Shown: positions 47,998 to 57,060, numbered from the stretch's first letter. The stretch: 64,000 nt of DNA from Candidatus Kapaibacterium sp. (GCA_025455065.1 JALONG010000015.1:1-64000); one strand, 5' to 3'. Translations and numbers: made by a program. The notes: generated by a model not told the origin, from the letters alone.

Positions 47998-49266
47998 TTA
48001 CGCGGATAACTTGGTAAAACACAACGAAGCATTATGACCACCGAAACCAAATGTATTGCTGATAGCCGCATGAATACTACGCTCCACAGGAGTATTCGGC
48101 ACATAGAATAAATCGCAGTCGGGGTCAGGAACTTCATAATTGATGGTCGGCGGAAGCGTGTTATGATGCAGTGCCAAGACCGTTGCAGCCGCTTCCACAG
48201 CCCCCGCAGCGCCCAGCAAATGCCCCGTCATAGATTTCGTCGAACTCACAGCAAGATTGTGGGCGTGCTGCCCAAAAACGGTTTTAATGGCAGATGTTTC
48301 GTTTTTATCATTCAGTGGCGTAGAAGTGCCGTGAGCGTTGATGTAACCAATATCTTCAGGCTGAACACCTGCATCCCGCATGGCAAGACGCATAGAGCGC
48401 ACAGCGCCTTCACCGCCCTCAGCCGGATGCGTGATGTGATAGGCATCGTCGGTTAGTCCAAATCCCGCCGCGACCGCATAAATCCTTGCTCCGCGCTTTT
48501 GGGCGTGTTCTAATGTTTCCAAGACCAGCACCGCACCGCCTTCGCCCATCACAAAGCCGCTTCGTTCCTTGTCAAAAGGTCGGCTTGCTTTTTCGGGTGC
48601 ATCATTGCGTGTGGACAGCGCCCGCATTGCACCAAATCCACCAATGCCCATCGGCGTAATAACGGCTTCGCTGCCGCCTGCCAGCATCATATCAGCATCG
48701 CCACGCTGCAAAAGCATCATCGCATCGGCGATACAGTGCGAGGAAGTAGCACACGCCGAAACCGCACCGTAATTAGGTCCTTTGAAACCGTAGCGAATGG
48801 CAATCTGTCCCGCAGCAATGTTGGAAATAAGCATCGGCACAAAAAACGGCGAGATTCTATCAGGATTCCCGCCACGTTTGTAGAGTTCTTCCTGTTGAAT
48901 GTGGTATGTCCACATTCCACCAATACCCGAACCAAACATCACGCCAACGCGCTCCCCGTCAAGATTTGTGCGAGTTTCCGCGTCCAACCCCGCGTCCAAA
49001 AGCGCCATTTCTGCCGATGCGATGGCGTAGTGCGTAAACGGGTCCATACGCTGCGCTTCTTTGCGGGAAACAAATTTCTGCACATCGAAGTTTTTTACCT
49101 CGCAAGCGAAATGCGTGTCGTAAGCACTAGCATCGAAGCGGGTTATCGGTGCGGAACCGCTTTTGCCAAGCATCATTGCTTGCCAAAATTCTTCTTTGCT
49201 ATTGCCAATCGGCGTAACAACGCCAATGCCCGTAACGACAATGGTAGGAAAAGGATAGCGCGACAT
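47998..49266 (-). CDS. fabF: Beta-ketoacyl-ACP synthase II (FabF)
   Basis: The protein is 422 aa from the ATG at 49266 (MSRYPFPTIVVTGIGVVTPIG); the frame extends further but without homology. The Cys-His-His triad is visible: the Cys in VSACATSSHCI (about 170), the first His in NAHGTSTPLND and the second His in KSMTGHLLGAAGAVE. It condenses malonyl-ACP with acyl-ACP in type II fatty acid synthesis. It lies directly after acpP in the cluster fabD...fabG-acpP-fabF-rnc. Confidence 0.97.
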   Translation of the reverse strand: MSRYPFPTIVVTGIGVVTPIGNSKEEFWQAMMLGKSGSAPITRFDASAYDTHFACEVKNFDVQKFVSRKEAQRMDPFTHYAIASAEMALLDAGLDAETRTNLDGERVGVMFGSGIGGMWTYHIQQEELYKRGGNPDRISPFFVPMLISNIAAGQIAIRYGFKGPNYGAVSACATSSHCIADAMMLLQRGDADMMLAGGSEAVITPMGIGGFGAMRALSTRNDAPEKASRPFDKERSGFVMGEGGAVLVLETLEHAQKRGARIYAVAAGFGLTDDAYHITHPAEGGEGAVRSMRLAMRDAGVQPEDIGYINAHGTSTPLNDKNETSAIKTVFGQHAHNLAVSSTKSMTGHLLGAAGAVEAAATVLALHHNTLPPTINYEVPDPDCDLFYVPNTPVERSIHAAISNTFGFGGHNASLCFTKLSA

Positions 49267-49446
49267 CGTGTAAGGGATAAGGGGTGAGGGAAAGAGGACA
49301 AGGGTAATTTTGAACGGTACCTTGATTGTTGATGTCAAGGCTTTTGGGGTTTGCGGCACGACAAAAAAAACTTTCCAAGTGCGGTAGATGCTTTGTTGAA
49401 GCGTGTCTCCGACTTGGAAAGTTGATAATTTCGAGAAGGAGCGAGA

Positions 49447-49680
49447 TTATTTTGCTTTCGCTTCGAGATATTTTACCGCGTCGCCGACGGTTTGGATTTT
49501 CTCAGCATCGCTGTCTTCAATCGTTACGTTGAACTCTTTCTCAAATTCCATGATGAGTTCGACGGTATCAAGGGAATCAGCGCCCAAATCGTTGGTAAAG
49601 GAAGCATCGTTGGTGATTTGGGATTCTTCTACACCCAATTTATCAACGATAATTTTCTTAACGCGTTCTGCGATAGACAT
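49447..49680 (-). CDS. acpP: Acyl carrier protein
   Basis: The protein is 77 aa, acidic and helical. The phosphopantetheine Ser is in [15 protein letters not shown] (about residue 37). The N-terminus [17 protein letters not shown] is typical. It carries acyl chains between the Fab enzymes around it. Confidence 0.98.
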   Translation of the reverse strand: MSIAERVKKIIVDKLGVEESQITNDASFTNDLGADSLDTVELIMEFEKEFNVTIEDSDAEKIQTVGDAVKYLEAKAK

Positions 49681-49741
49681 AGTAAAAACCTAAAAAGGTG
49701 AACAAAAAAGTGATTAAAAAAGAATTAATGTGCTTTGGAAA

Positions 49742-50485
49742 TTACGACGCTAAACCGCCGTCCACTACGATTGTTTGCGCCGTGACATAAGAAGCATCAT
49801 CGGAAGCAAGGAAGGCAACCACTGAGGCAATCTCCGTCGGCTGCGCGGTACGACCAAGCGGGATGCTGCTTTGCAGGGCTTTTTTCTGCTCGTCGCTAAT
49901 TTTCGCGGTCATATCTGTGTCAATGTAGCCCGGAGCAACGCAATTTACTAAAATATTTCGAGATGCCAATTCCTTCGCAAAGGATTTTGTCAAGCCGATA
50001 AGTCCTGCTTTGGACGCAGAATAGTTCACCTGCCCCGCATTTCCTGTGATTCCGACAATCGAACCGATATTGATAATTTTTCCGGCACGTTGGCTCATCA
50101 TCGGCTTGGTGAGTGCTTTGCTCATCAAAAATGCGCCTTTGAGATTGGTGTCTATCACGCTGTCCCAATCCGATTCACTCATGCGCAAAACCAGTGTGTC
50201 TTTGGTAATTCCGGCGTTATTCACAAGAATATCCACGCGCTTTGCGGGGTTTGCAGGATGCTCAAGCACCGTTTTGACAAGATTTTGAACGGAATCGGCA
50301 TTAGCAACATCCGCTTGCAGTGCATTTGCGCCGATTTCCGCAGCCACAGCATGAGCTTTATCAGGGCTGGAATTAAAGGTAAAAAAAACAGTCGCGCCAT
50401 CAGCAGCAAGGCGGCGGACAATCGCCTCACCAATACCGCGTGAACCGCCTGTTACAAGGGCAATTTTGCCAGAGAGTTTGGACAT
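49742..50485 (-). CDS. fabG: 3-oxoacyl-ACP reductase (FabG)
   Basis: The protein is 247 aa, a classical short-chain dehydrogenase. It has the NADPH-binding TGGSRGIGEAIVRRL (TGxxxGxG), NNAGITKD, the catalytic Ser in NIGSIVGITG and YSASKAG (Y-x3-K). The C-terminus GQTIVVDGGL-type ending (AQTIVVDGGLAS) is standard. It reduces 3-ketoacyl-ACP in fatty acid elongation. It lies between the aspartic protease-like gene and acpP. Confidence 0.96.
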   Translation of the reverse strand: MSKLSGKIALVTGGSRGIGEAIVRRLAADGATVFFTFNSSPDKAHAVAAEIGANALQADVANADSVQNLVKTVLEHPANPAKRVDILVNNAGITKDTLVLRMSESDWDSVIDTNLKGAFLMSKALTKPMMSQRAGKIINIGSIVGITGNAGQVNYSASKAGLIGLTKSFAKELASRNILVNCVAPGYIDTDMTAKISDEQKKALQSSIPLGRTAQPTEIASVVAFLASDDASYVTAQTIVVDGGLAS

Positions 50486-50519
50486 GACAAAGTAAAAAAC
50501 TATGAAAGATGAGTGAATT

Positions 50520-50945
50520 TCAAGGACATATGCGGTCCGTCGGGGAATTCGGGATTAGGGATAAGTTTTTGTGCATTTGTGCATTAAAGTCAATAACCAA
50601 ATCCAAGCCCTCAAGCGGCATCGCACCGAGAAGAACTTCAGTGGTTTCTCCGGGCATAACCATTGCCCTGACAGTGGTTTCACGCCCTTCGCAGCGCACA
50701 TCTACCGGACCAACTACTTTCGTCATCATTTGCGAACCATCGGCAAGGACAGCCGTGCGTTTTTCAAGGGTTTTGAGTTTCAGTTCGCGGCAAATTTTTT
50801 CATTGATTGCAAGGGTAATTGCGCTGCTATCAACCAAAGCACGCACTTCCATTTTACGCACTTGGTCTTCGGTAATGTAGCCGTCCTCCAACAAACCTAA
50901 GTCTGTTGTTCGGACAAGTTCGATTGTTGCGTAGGTCAGTCCCAT
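50520..50945 (-). CDS. Retropepsin-like clan AA aspartic protease domain protein
   Basis: The protein is 141 aa. The motif VRALVDSSAITLAINE is the single catalytic loop of retroviral-type proteases, where D-(S/T)-(G/S)-A is expected. EVLLGAMPLEGLDLVID matches the family's second conserved block (LLG...L). Enzymes of this kind are active as dimers. Here DSSA replaces the usual DTGA, so activity is plausible but unproven. A strong SD (AAAGGAGAT) precedes it. It is not a normal part of fatty acid synthesis; the position between the chorismate mutase-like gene and fabG is unexplained. Confidence 0.75.
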   Translation of the reverse strand: MGLTYATIELVRTTDLGLLEDGYITEDQVRKMEVRALVDSSAITLAINEKICRELKLKTLEKRTAVLADGSQMMTKVVGPVDVRCEGRETTVRAMVMPGETTEVLLGAMPLEGLDLVIDFNAQMHKNLSLIPNSPTDRICP

Positions 50946-50993
50946 AGCGGTATCTCCTTTGAAGTAGATAGTTTACGACAAAATTATTTTCCC

Positions 50994-51293
50994 TTATTCT
51001 TTTGTGGCTTTCCAATCGTTCATTTCTTCTTCAATGAAGAAATTGAGTAAATCGCGGTACATTTTTTCGATAATTTCGGGGTCTAATCCTTCTTCCACAG
51101 CCCACGTGCGGCGGTCTTGGAGTAAATTGCGCACACGCTCAACCGCACGAACACTTGCTTCGCTGGTTTTGAATTGTGATGCGGCGCGGACATATCGCAG
51201 ACGCTCGCCCAAAAGTGCAATGATTTGGCGGTCGCGGCGGTCAATTTCCGTGCGGATGTCTTGGATGCTTTCGCATTGTTCGGGTGTTTTCAT
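50994..51293 (-). CDS. AroQ-type chorismate mutase / isochorismate lyase-like protein
   Basis: The protein is 99 aa, all-helical, with the AroQ pattern: IRTEIDRRDRQIIALLGERLRYVRAASQFK, then VRAVERVRNLLQDRR, then DPEIIEKMYRDLLNFFIEEEM. The first-helix Arg (the ...DRRD region), Lys and terminal Glu resemble PchB-type enzymes. It could make prephenate from chorismate or split isochorismate. No aromatic or siderophore genes surround it. It lies 22 bp from fabD. Confidence 0.85.
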   Translation of the reverse strand: MKTPEQCESIQDIRTEIDRRDRQIIALLGERLRYVRAASQFKTSEASVRAVERVRNLLQDRRTWAVEEGLDPEIIEKMYRDLLNFFIEEEMNDWKATKE

Positions 51294-51314
51294 TAGATAT
51301 AAGGATGATAAAAT

Positions 51315-52241
51315 TTATAAAACTATTGCCTTCATCTGCTCCGCCGTGTCAAAACCGCCAATAGTAACATCGCTTACGGTGCGCTTTATCAAGCCTTGCA
51401 GCACGTTTCCGGGACCGAGTTCGTAAAACGCCTTGATGCCTGCCGATTGCATTGCCTGTACGCTTTGCGTCCAAAGAACGGGCGCGGTGAGTTGCTGCAC
51501 AAGCGCAGAGCGAATGTCGTCTGCTTTGCGGAGCGGTTTTGCGAGGGCGTTGGAATACACATCCACGCTTGCATCCTGCATGGATGCGGTATAAATCGCT
51601 TTTTCGAGTTCATTTTGTGCGCTTTGGAGCAGGGGCGAATGGAACGCGCCGCTCACGGGAAGTTCTTTTACCATTTTTGCTCCGGCTGCCTTGAAATCAG
51701 GCATTTTCGAGCGCAAATACTCCGCACTTCCCGAAATAACCACTTGTCCGGGAGAATTAAAATTTGCTGCAACAACCGTTTTTTCCATATTTCCGGCTTC
51801 AGTAAGACTTGCGCAAAGTTCGCGCACCTTCTCATCGTCCATACCGACAACCGCAGCCATTGTGCCGGGAAAGGTCTCTCCGGCGCGGAACATAAGTTCG
51901 CCGCGCAATTTTACCAAACCCAAGCCTGTAGCGAAATCAACAACTCCGGCAGCAAAAAGCGCCGAATACTCACCGAGAGAATGTCCCGCAGCCGCATGAA
52001 ATGGAAGTTTATTGCGCAAAAGCGTTGCCAGAATTGCTTCGTGAACAAAAAGCGCAGGCTGCGTGTAGCGTGTTTCCTTGAGTGTGTCGGCAGGACCGTC
52101 AAAACAAATATTGCTGAGAGCTACGCCCATGATAGAATCTGCCTCTTGAAGCATTTGCTTTGCAATGGGAAAGCTATCTGCTAAATCCCGCATCATTCCT
52201 ACATACTGCGAGCCTTGACCGGAAAAAACAAGTGCGTTCAT
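51315..52241 (-). CDS. fabD: Malonyl-CoA:ACP transacylase (FabD)
   Basis: The protein is 308 aa from the ATG at 52241 (MNALVFSGQGSQYVGM). The nucleophile elbow is AGHSLGEYSALFAAG (Ser near residue 90), with the catalytic His in SGAFHSPLL (about 200). It moves malonyl units onto ACP to start fatty acid synthesis. It is the first gene of the minus-strand cluster. The longer upstream frame (to 52310) is hydrophobic but unrelated. Confidence 0.96.
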   Translation of the reverse strand: MNALVFSGQGSQYVGMMRDLADSFPIAKQMLQEADSIMGVALSNICFDGPADTLKETRYTQPALFVHEAILATLLRNKLPFHAAAGHSLGEYSALFAAGVVDFATGLGLVKLRGELMFRAGETFPGTMAAVVGMDDEKVRELCASLTEAGNMEKTVVAANFNSPGQVVISGSAEYLRSKMPDFKAAGAKMVKELPVSGAFHSPLLQSAQNELEKAIYTASMQDASVDVYSNALAKPLRKADDIRSALVQQLTAPVLWTQSVQAMQSAGIKAFYELGPGNVLQGLIKRTVSDVTIGGFDTAEQMKAIVL

Positions 52242-52772
52242 GAAAAAAAAAGAAAAAGTTACAACGAAAGTAGGAAATAATAAAATACGAAATATCACCA
52301 AGCAGAACATTTTTCGTTTTCGGTGAGATTGTCCAAGAATGATTGCCCACGAATCAAATGAATCCTCGCCAATCGTAGCTGCAACGTAAGCACAAAAATT
52401 GTCAGTGACTCAACCCCCACCCTTGTCGAATTATTCCCTTTCGGGTGATAGAATCTATCGTTGTCTATCGTTGTAGAGACAACGCATGCCTTGTCTCTAC
52501 GTTAAAAACCGCCAAATAATTATGCGGTTTTATCACCTGAAAGGGAATACTTGGTAATAGCTCAAAGGACGGCTTCAAACAGCTATAATCACTTCATTCT
52601 CAAAAGCCCACCAATACAGTTTGAAATTCCTTGAAAAGATAATTCTTTCCGTTAATTTTGCTTCTCATGGCGTAGTAACCTTTATCTCACTTTCAGTTAT
52701 ACTGAGAAAAAAATCATTTTTGCTTGACAATTGTAACGAATTGTCAGGTTTTTTTTTATATTAGTCGGCTAT
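52242..52772. other. Long intergenic region with a MITE-like element and a T-tailed hairpin
   Basis: This stretch of 531 bp shows no gene. It holds an inverted-repeat element (52432-52549), a sequence 17/18 identical to the end of the 378-bp element (52680-52697), and a hairpin TGACAATT-GTAACG-AATTGTCA (52725-52746) followed by a run of T, which could be a terminator or operator. Confidence 0.6.
52432..52549. mobile_element. 118-bp MITE-like element with 19-bp inverted ends
   Basis: The ends TATTCCCTTTCGGGTGATA (52432-52450) and its near-perfect inverse (52531-52549) match at 18 of 19 positions. The interior holds the perfect hairpin GTAGAGACAA/TTGTCTCTAC. It is non-coding. The target duplication is unclear. 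Confidence 0.65.
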
Positions 52773-53009
52773 ATGAAGGCTTCGATATTTTCCAGCAAGC
52801 AACATAAGGAAAAGCGCTTGGCAGCTATCACCTGCAAACGTTCCTCTCTACATAATCTCGGCAACAATTTCATTCGCAGACTGCATCCGTTGAGGTTTCT
52901 AAGCAATGGCATCTACAAATTGCACGAATCTTCACAAATCAAAGAGTTAGGCACATTTGGTAAATGTTCTTTATTGAAAAAAAAAATCGCATCAATCAAG
53001 GACTCATGA
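52773..53009 (+). CDS. Hypothetical small basic protein, doubtful
   Basis: The frame has 78 codons from the ATG at 52773, rich in Lys, Arg, Ser and His, with no recognisable domain and weak start context. It follows a hairpin with a T-run, and a T-rich stretch lies after it. It may be a chance frame. Confidence 0.2.
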   Translation: MKASIFSSKQHKEKRLAAITCKRSSLHNLGNNFIRRLHPLRFLSNGIYKLHESSQIKELGTFGKCSLLKKKIASIKDS

Positions 53010-53096
53010 TGATTCGTCAGTCTCCTAGGCTTTTTTTTTCGTTAGACCCGACCACTTACCGCAGACTTTTTCAGACCTGATATTCCTCAGCACCAA

Positions 53097-53312
53097 ATGA
53101 ACGAAGAACAACTACAACGAATGCTTGCAATTTTGGAAGAAATCCTTCTAGGGCAAGAACACGCAAATAATATGCTTACCGAGATAAGCAAGCGTTTATG
53201 TGCCGTTGAGCGCCGTTTTACCGATATGGAGCGCCAAATGGGTATCACGTATCCGCGTCCACCCAGACGCTTTGTGAAGGGCATAACCGACACGTGGCAA
53301 TCACTGAATTAA
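53097..53312 (+). CDS. Small coiled-coil protein upstream of phaC
   Basis: The protein is 71 aa. It is almost wholly helical with heptad-like Leu/Ile spacing (EEQLQRMLAILEEILLGQEHANNMLTEISKRLCAVERRF), then MERQMGITYPRPPRRF. It ends 55 bp before phaC on the same strand. Class III PHA synthases need a PhaE partner, whose C-terminus is helical and binds PhaC. This protein might be a minimal partner or a phasin-like factor. That is inference; no PhaE signature could be confirmed. Confidence 0.45.
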   Translation: MNEEQLQRMLAILEEILLGQEHANNMLTEISKRLCAVERRFTDMERQMGITYPRPPRRFVKGITDTWQSLN

Positions 53313-53367
53313 AACGACAACTTCATAATTCACAAGTATTTCAACTAATTTCCCCAAAGAGTGTGTT

Positions 53368-54462
53368 ATGGCACAAACAGCAGAGAAAAAAAACATCCCC
53401 TTTCTTGAACCTGCTCAGTTCATGAAAGATATGACCGAAATGAGTACAAAGGTCATGCGCGGCTTACAAAATCTAAAAGATATATCCGAAGACGACTTAG
53501 CCGTCGGCGTAACGCCGCGCGTGAAGGTTTTGGATGTGGACGGCGGAAAAATTAAACTCTACCACTATCCGAATCCTAAAGCAACCTGTAAAGTGCCGCT
53601 CCTGCTGAATTTTGCGGTTGTAAACAAAGAATATATCTTGGATTTACAAGAAGACAAAAGTTTTGTCAAAAAAATGATGGAAGCCGGCTTGGAAGTCTAT
53701 ACGATTGATTGGGGCTACCCGACACGTGCCGACCGTTACCGCGAAGTTGGTGATTACGTTGATTACTTGGATTCTTGCGTGGATTATATCCGCAAAGCAT
53801 CCGGTCAAAAGAGTATCAATCTTTTGGGCATTTGTCAAGGTGGCACCGCAGCACTCATGTATTCAGCACTCTTCCCTGAAAAAGTACGCAATTTAATTAC
53901 GGTGGTTATGCCGTTTGAATTTGATTTGCCCGACAGCCTCTTTTTCAAATGGGGTAAACACGTGGACCCGGACCCGATCGCCGATTCGGTTGGTACAATC
54001 TCCGGCGAGGTGATGAATGCAGGATTCCTTATGGTGAAGCCCATGCAACGCCTCCAGAAATTCCATGCGTTTGTAAACATGATGGATAATAAAGACAAAG
54101 TTGCGAACTTCCTCCGTATGGAACGTTGGTTATTCGATAGCCCCGGTCAGCCCGGCGAAGCATACCGCGAATACACCAAGCGTGTGTTCCAAGGCAATGA
54201 ACTGTCACAAAATAAACTCACGATAGATGGTCGTCATGTCGATTTGAACAAAGTAACCATGCCTGTTTTGTCTATTTACGCCGCACAAGACCACCTTGTT
54301 CCGCCGGAATGTGCAAAACCGGTCTATGACAAAATTGCATCCAAAGACAAGCAAATTGTGGAGTTCCCGGGCGGACACGTCGGCGTATTTATGAGCGGTT
54401 CATCGCAGAAATACGTTGCTCCGGCAATTTCAAGTTGGATTATTGAGCGTTCCAAAGTCTAA
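53368..54462 (+). CDS. phaC: Class III poly(3-hydroxyalkanoate) synthase catalytic subunit PhaC
   Basis: The protein is 364 aa, the length of class III PhaC (about 355). The lipase-like box GICQGG (about residue 151) holds the nucleophile Cys. The Asp lies in AAQDHLVPPE and the His in GGHVGVF. TIDWGYPTRADRY is also characteristic. It polymerises 3-hydroxyacyl-CoA into storage granules. Known class III enzymes need PhaE, which is not obvious here apart from the small protein just upstream. A terminator follows at 54501-54547. phaA and phaB are not in the window. Confidence 0.95.
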   Translation: MAQTAEKKNIPFLEPAQFMKDMTEMSTKVMRGLQNLKDISEDDLAVGVTPRVKVLDVDGGKIKLYHYPNPKATCKVPLLLNFAVVNKEYILDLQEDKSFVKKMMEAGLEVYTIDWGYPTRADRYREVGDYVDYLDSCVDYIRKASGQKSINLLGICQGGTAALMYSALFPEKVRNLITVVMPFEFDLPDSLFFKWGKHVDPDPIADSVGTISGEVMNAGFLMVKPMQRLQKFHAFVNMMDNKDKVANFLRMERWLFDSPGQPGEAYREYTKRVFQGNELSQNKLTIDGRHVDLNKVTMPVLSIYAAQDHLVPPECAKPVYDKIASKDKQIVEFPGGHVGVFMSGSSQKYVAPAISSWIIERSKV

Positions 54463-54500
54463 AAACCAGAAGACTTAGGCGCTTGATATAAAAATACTTA

Positions 54501-54547
54501 CGGGCAATAGTTGAGGGTGGAATCATCTGACTATTGCCCGATTTTTT
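54501..54547 (+). terminator. Rho-independent terminator after phaC
   Basis: A perfect 11-bp stem CGGGCAATAGT (54501-54511) pairs with 54530-54540 and is followed by ATTTTTT. It lies 38 bp after the phaC stop. Confidence 0.92.
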
Positions 54548-54583
54548 GTAATAGCAGTACAACACTTAGCACTTCCTCCCTCA

Positions 54584-55687
54584 ATGCCTACAACCGCAGA
54601 AACCATCGCACGTTTAGACCACATTGCCCGCCCGTTCATGGTGCATTTGCCGCCACAAATGGCGACACACGTGTATTCATCGGGACGGAATGTCTTTCTT
54701 TCCGCTTTGGCATCCGAAAAACCCGCTCCACAGCACGTTCCCGAAGAGCATCGCCGTACGCTCTGGGGATTGCATTTCCGCGCAGGTTTGCTGAATGCTG
54801 CAGGAATGTTCAAAAACGGTGAAAGTTATGATGTGGCGTTCAGACAAGGTGCGGGCGGTTATCTCGCCGGAACAACTACCGCACACCCACGCACGGGCAA
54901 CACACGCAACGGCATAACAAAGCCCTTTGCGCCTTATCCACGCTCACGAGCCGCATCCAATTGGCTTGGACTTCCGAATGACGGGCACGCCGCAGTAGCC
55001 AAGAGGCTTGCAGCCTTCGAGCGGCATGAAGATTTCCCGATTGGTGCAAGTTTGATGACTGCCCCGGAATCAAGCGGGAAAGCAGCATTGGAAGAACTCG
55101 TCAAAGGAATGAGATTGTATGCGGAAGCGAGAGTGGATTTTCTGGAAATTAACGAAAGCTGCCCGAATGTTGCGCACGGCTCATCGTCACTGGAGGCGAT
55201 TACGGAGCGCTTGGAATATATCAGCATAGAGTTTTTACGCAAGCGTTCTGACGCTCTTCCCGTTGTGGTAAAATTTTCGACTGACACCGCAAAGGCAGAC
55301 GTAGAGCCGCTTTTGAGAATACTTTGTACGCTTGGTTTCGACGGGGTGAATTTTGGCAACACTTCCATAAACTATGCTGTACACCGCACTGCGCTTCACT
55401 CCGACGAACAAGCACTGTTTGACTATTTTACGCAAACCTTTGGCGGCGGTGTAAGCGGTGAGCCGCTTCGTGCTTCGTCGCTTGATTTGGTGAGGTTTGC
55501 AAACGATATTTTGCGTCAAAATCCACCTTCGCAAGAATTTCACATCATTCGCACCGGAGGCGTGGCTTCGCAACTTGATATGGAAGAAAGTTTTTCGGCA
55601 GGAGCGTCCTTGTGCCAGTGGTACACAGGATATTTTGAGCGCTTTGCTGAAGACGGTCATCGCCTGTATGCACGGCTTTGGGCGTGA
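54584..55687 (+). CDS. pyrD: Dihydroorotate dehydrogenase-like flavoprotein
   Basis: The protein is 367 aa. The TIM-barrel FMN enzyme pattern is present: LHFRAGLLNAAGMFKNG, GGYLAGTTTAHPRTGN, NESCPN (catalytic loop), VVVKFSTDT, FGNTSI and TGGVAS near the C-terminus. DHOD oxidises dihydroorotate to orotate in pyrimidine synthesis. The general length and GTTTxxPRxGN block recall class 2, but the catalytic loop has Cys (NESCPN), as in class 1, where class 2 has Ser. No N-terminal membrane helix is obvious. The assignment to true PyrD rather than a paralogue is probable, not certain. Confidence 0.78.
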   Translation: MPTTAETIARLDHIARPFMVHLPPQMATHVYSSGRNVFLSALASEKPAPQHVPEEHRRTLWGLHFRAGLLNAAGMFKNGESYDVAFRQGAGGYLAGTTTAHPRTGNTRNGITKPFAPYPRSRAASNWLGLPNDGHAAVAKRLAAFERHEDFPIGASLMTAPESSGKAALEELVKGMRLYAEARVDFLEINESCPNVAHGSSSLEAITERLEYISIEFLRKRSDALPVVVKFSTDTAKADVEPLLRILCTLGFDGVNFGNTSINYAVHRTALHSDEQALFDYFTQTFGGGVSGEPLRASSLDLVRFANDILRQNPPSQEFHIIRTGGVASQLDMEESFSAGASLCQWYTGYFERFAEDGHRLYARLWA

Positions 55688-55725
55688 TGCACATTGCGTC
55701 TGTATAATATCAGGGGAAGTTCTTC

Positions 55726-56097
55726 TTATTTCGGCTGAAAACTTCGTTCAAACTTTAATGTTGGGCTTATCATAAATGCCATTGCAATAAACGGAATAAT
55801 TGCGAAGGAAAGATAAAAACAAATTGCGCCGACACCGAGAGGCAGGAAAAATGGCAGTGCTGCGGCTATCAAACTGCCAAATATCCAGACAAGACCTGAT
55901 AAAGCCAAATATTTCCCACCTACCGCGTTGATTGGATACCAATGTTCATCCGATGCTAATGTTTTGGGGGTGCGGACTCCATAGTACAGATTTCGCTTGA
56001 TTTTACCACGCATAAGCGGAATTCCAAGCCCAATCATCAGGAATCCAATAGCAATATAGGCAAGAACGAGAATTCGTTCAATAATAACAGCATTCAT
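55726..56097 (-). CDS. SdpI/YhfL family membrane protein
   Basis: The protein is 123 aa with three hydrophobic helices. The family motif is YYGVRTPKTLASDEHWYPINAVGGKY (G.RT..t......W...n...Gk). SdpI of Bacillus is an immunity protein against the SDP toxin, but most family members have no known role. It is convergent with pyrD and has no partner toxin nearby. Confidence 0.88.
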   Translation of the reverse strand: MNAVIIERILVLAYIAIGFLMIGLGIPLMRGKIKRNLYYGVRTPKTLASDEHWYPINAVGGKYLALSGLVWIFGSLIAAALPFFLPLGVGAICFYLSFAIIPFIAMAFMISPTLKFERSFQPK

Positions 56098-56164
56098 ATG
56101 ATTTCAAGAACAATGAAGAAAACGGTGCTTTGTTCTTCTGAGGAATCGCAAAATAAGCGCCTCC

Positions 56165-57007
56165 TTAAAGATTCAGAGGATTATGCCAATGAATAAACGC
56201 TCCGTCGCTTCGGAGCAGAGGGATCATACGTGATGTGTTGGGTTTTGCCGAAAACACAACATCCTCCGCAAAGCCGATGTCCGCTAAATAGCGGGCGTGG
56301 TGCGATTGAGCGAGCGCTTGGCTAGGATTAGGCTCGGCGCGATGGAGATTTCGTGCGGCTGTTGTGGCATCGGAACAGGTAATGTCATAATCCCCTTCAG
56401 TTAATTCTCGCACGAGCGCCTCAGCGATTGCTCCGGCGCAAAGTGTGTCCTCATAGCTAAAATCTCCATTTCCGCCTGCACAGACGCAATAAATGGTGTT
56501 GATAGTGGAAATTTCGCTTATCTCCGCCAATGCCCCTCCAGAGCGCTCTTTTGCTCGTGCCTCGTTCAGAACAAGGTATTTGACTACAAAATTCACCACA
56601 GCTCGAAGATTCGCAAACGAAGCCGCCAGCACAAGCGGCGCAGACTGCACGGTCTGAATTGCTTGTGTGCCGTTTGTTGTGCTGAAAACAAGCGTTTTCC
56701 CTTCTATGCGCTCCGGCGTGTATTCAAGCGGGGAATTGCCAATGTCAAAGCCTTCAGGTTTGGTACCGCCTCGCTCCCCACAAAGCATCACCATTTTTTC
56801 CCCTAAACGTCCGCGCAGTTCGCGTGCTTTCGATTCGGCTTCAGCAAGCGTTCCGACGGGGAAAATTTCTTTTGCACCATTTTCCAACGCTTGAGCAATC
56901 GTTGTTGTTGCACGGAAAACGTCAATCACTAGAACGATACTCGTGGTCAAGGCTTCGGCACTTGTGAGCAAGCGCGGCGTGAGGGCAACGTTGATTTCGA
57001 GAGGCAT
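56165..57007 (-). CDS. comB: 2-phosphosulfolactate phosphatase ComB-like
   Basis: The protein is 280 aa from the ATG at 57007 (MPLEINVALTP). ComB landmarks are VLVIDVFRATTTIAQALENGA, LCGERGGTKPEGFDIGNSPLEY, FSTTNGTQAI and VCAGGNGDFSYEDTLCAGAI. In coenzyme M synthesis it dephosphorylates 2-phosphosulfolactate; in bacteria that lack coenzyme M its role is often unclear. It lies 53 bp downstream of uppP on the same strand and may share a transcript. Confidence 0.93.
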   Translation of the reverse strand: MPLEINVALTPRLLTSAEALTTSIVLVIDVFRATTTIAQALENGAKEIFPVGTLAEAESKARELRGRLGEKMVMLCGERGGTKPEGFDIGNSPLEYTPERIEGKTLVFSTTNGTQAIQTVQSAPLVLAASFANLRAVVNFVVKYLVLNEARAKERSGGALAEISEISTINTIYCVCAGGNGDFSYEDTLCAGAIAEALVRELTEGDYDITCSDATTAARNLHRAEPNPSQALAQSHHARYLADIGFAEDVVFSAKPNTSRMIPLLRSDGAFIHWHNPLNL

Positions 57008-57060
57008 AATTGTTTGTTTTTTTGACACGAAGAACAGGAAACGACTGGGTTCTGTGCTGC

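Noticed and set aside
52680-52697. Second copy of the 378-bp element
   Set aside because: Only one 18-bp end (17 of 18 matches) is present and no partner end was found nearby, so it is at most a relic.
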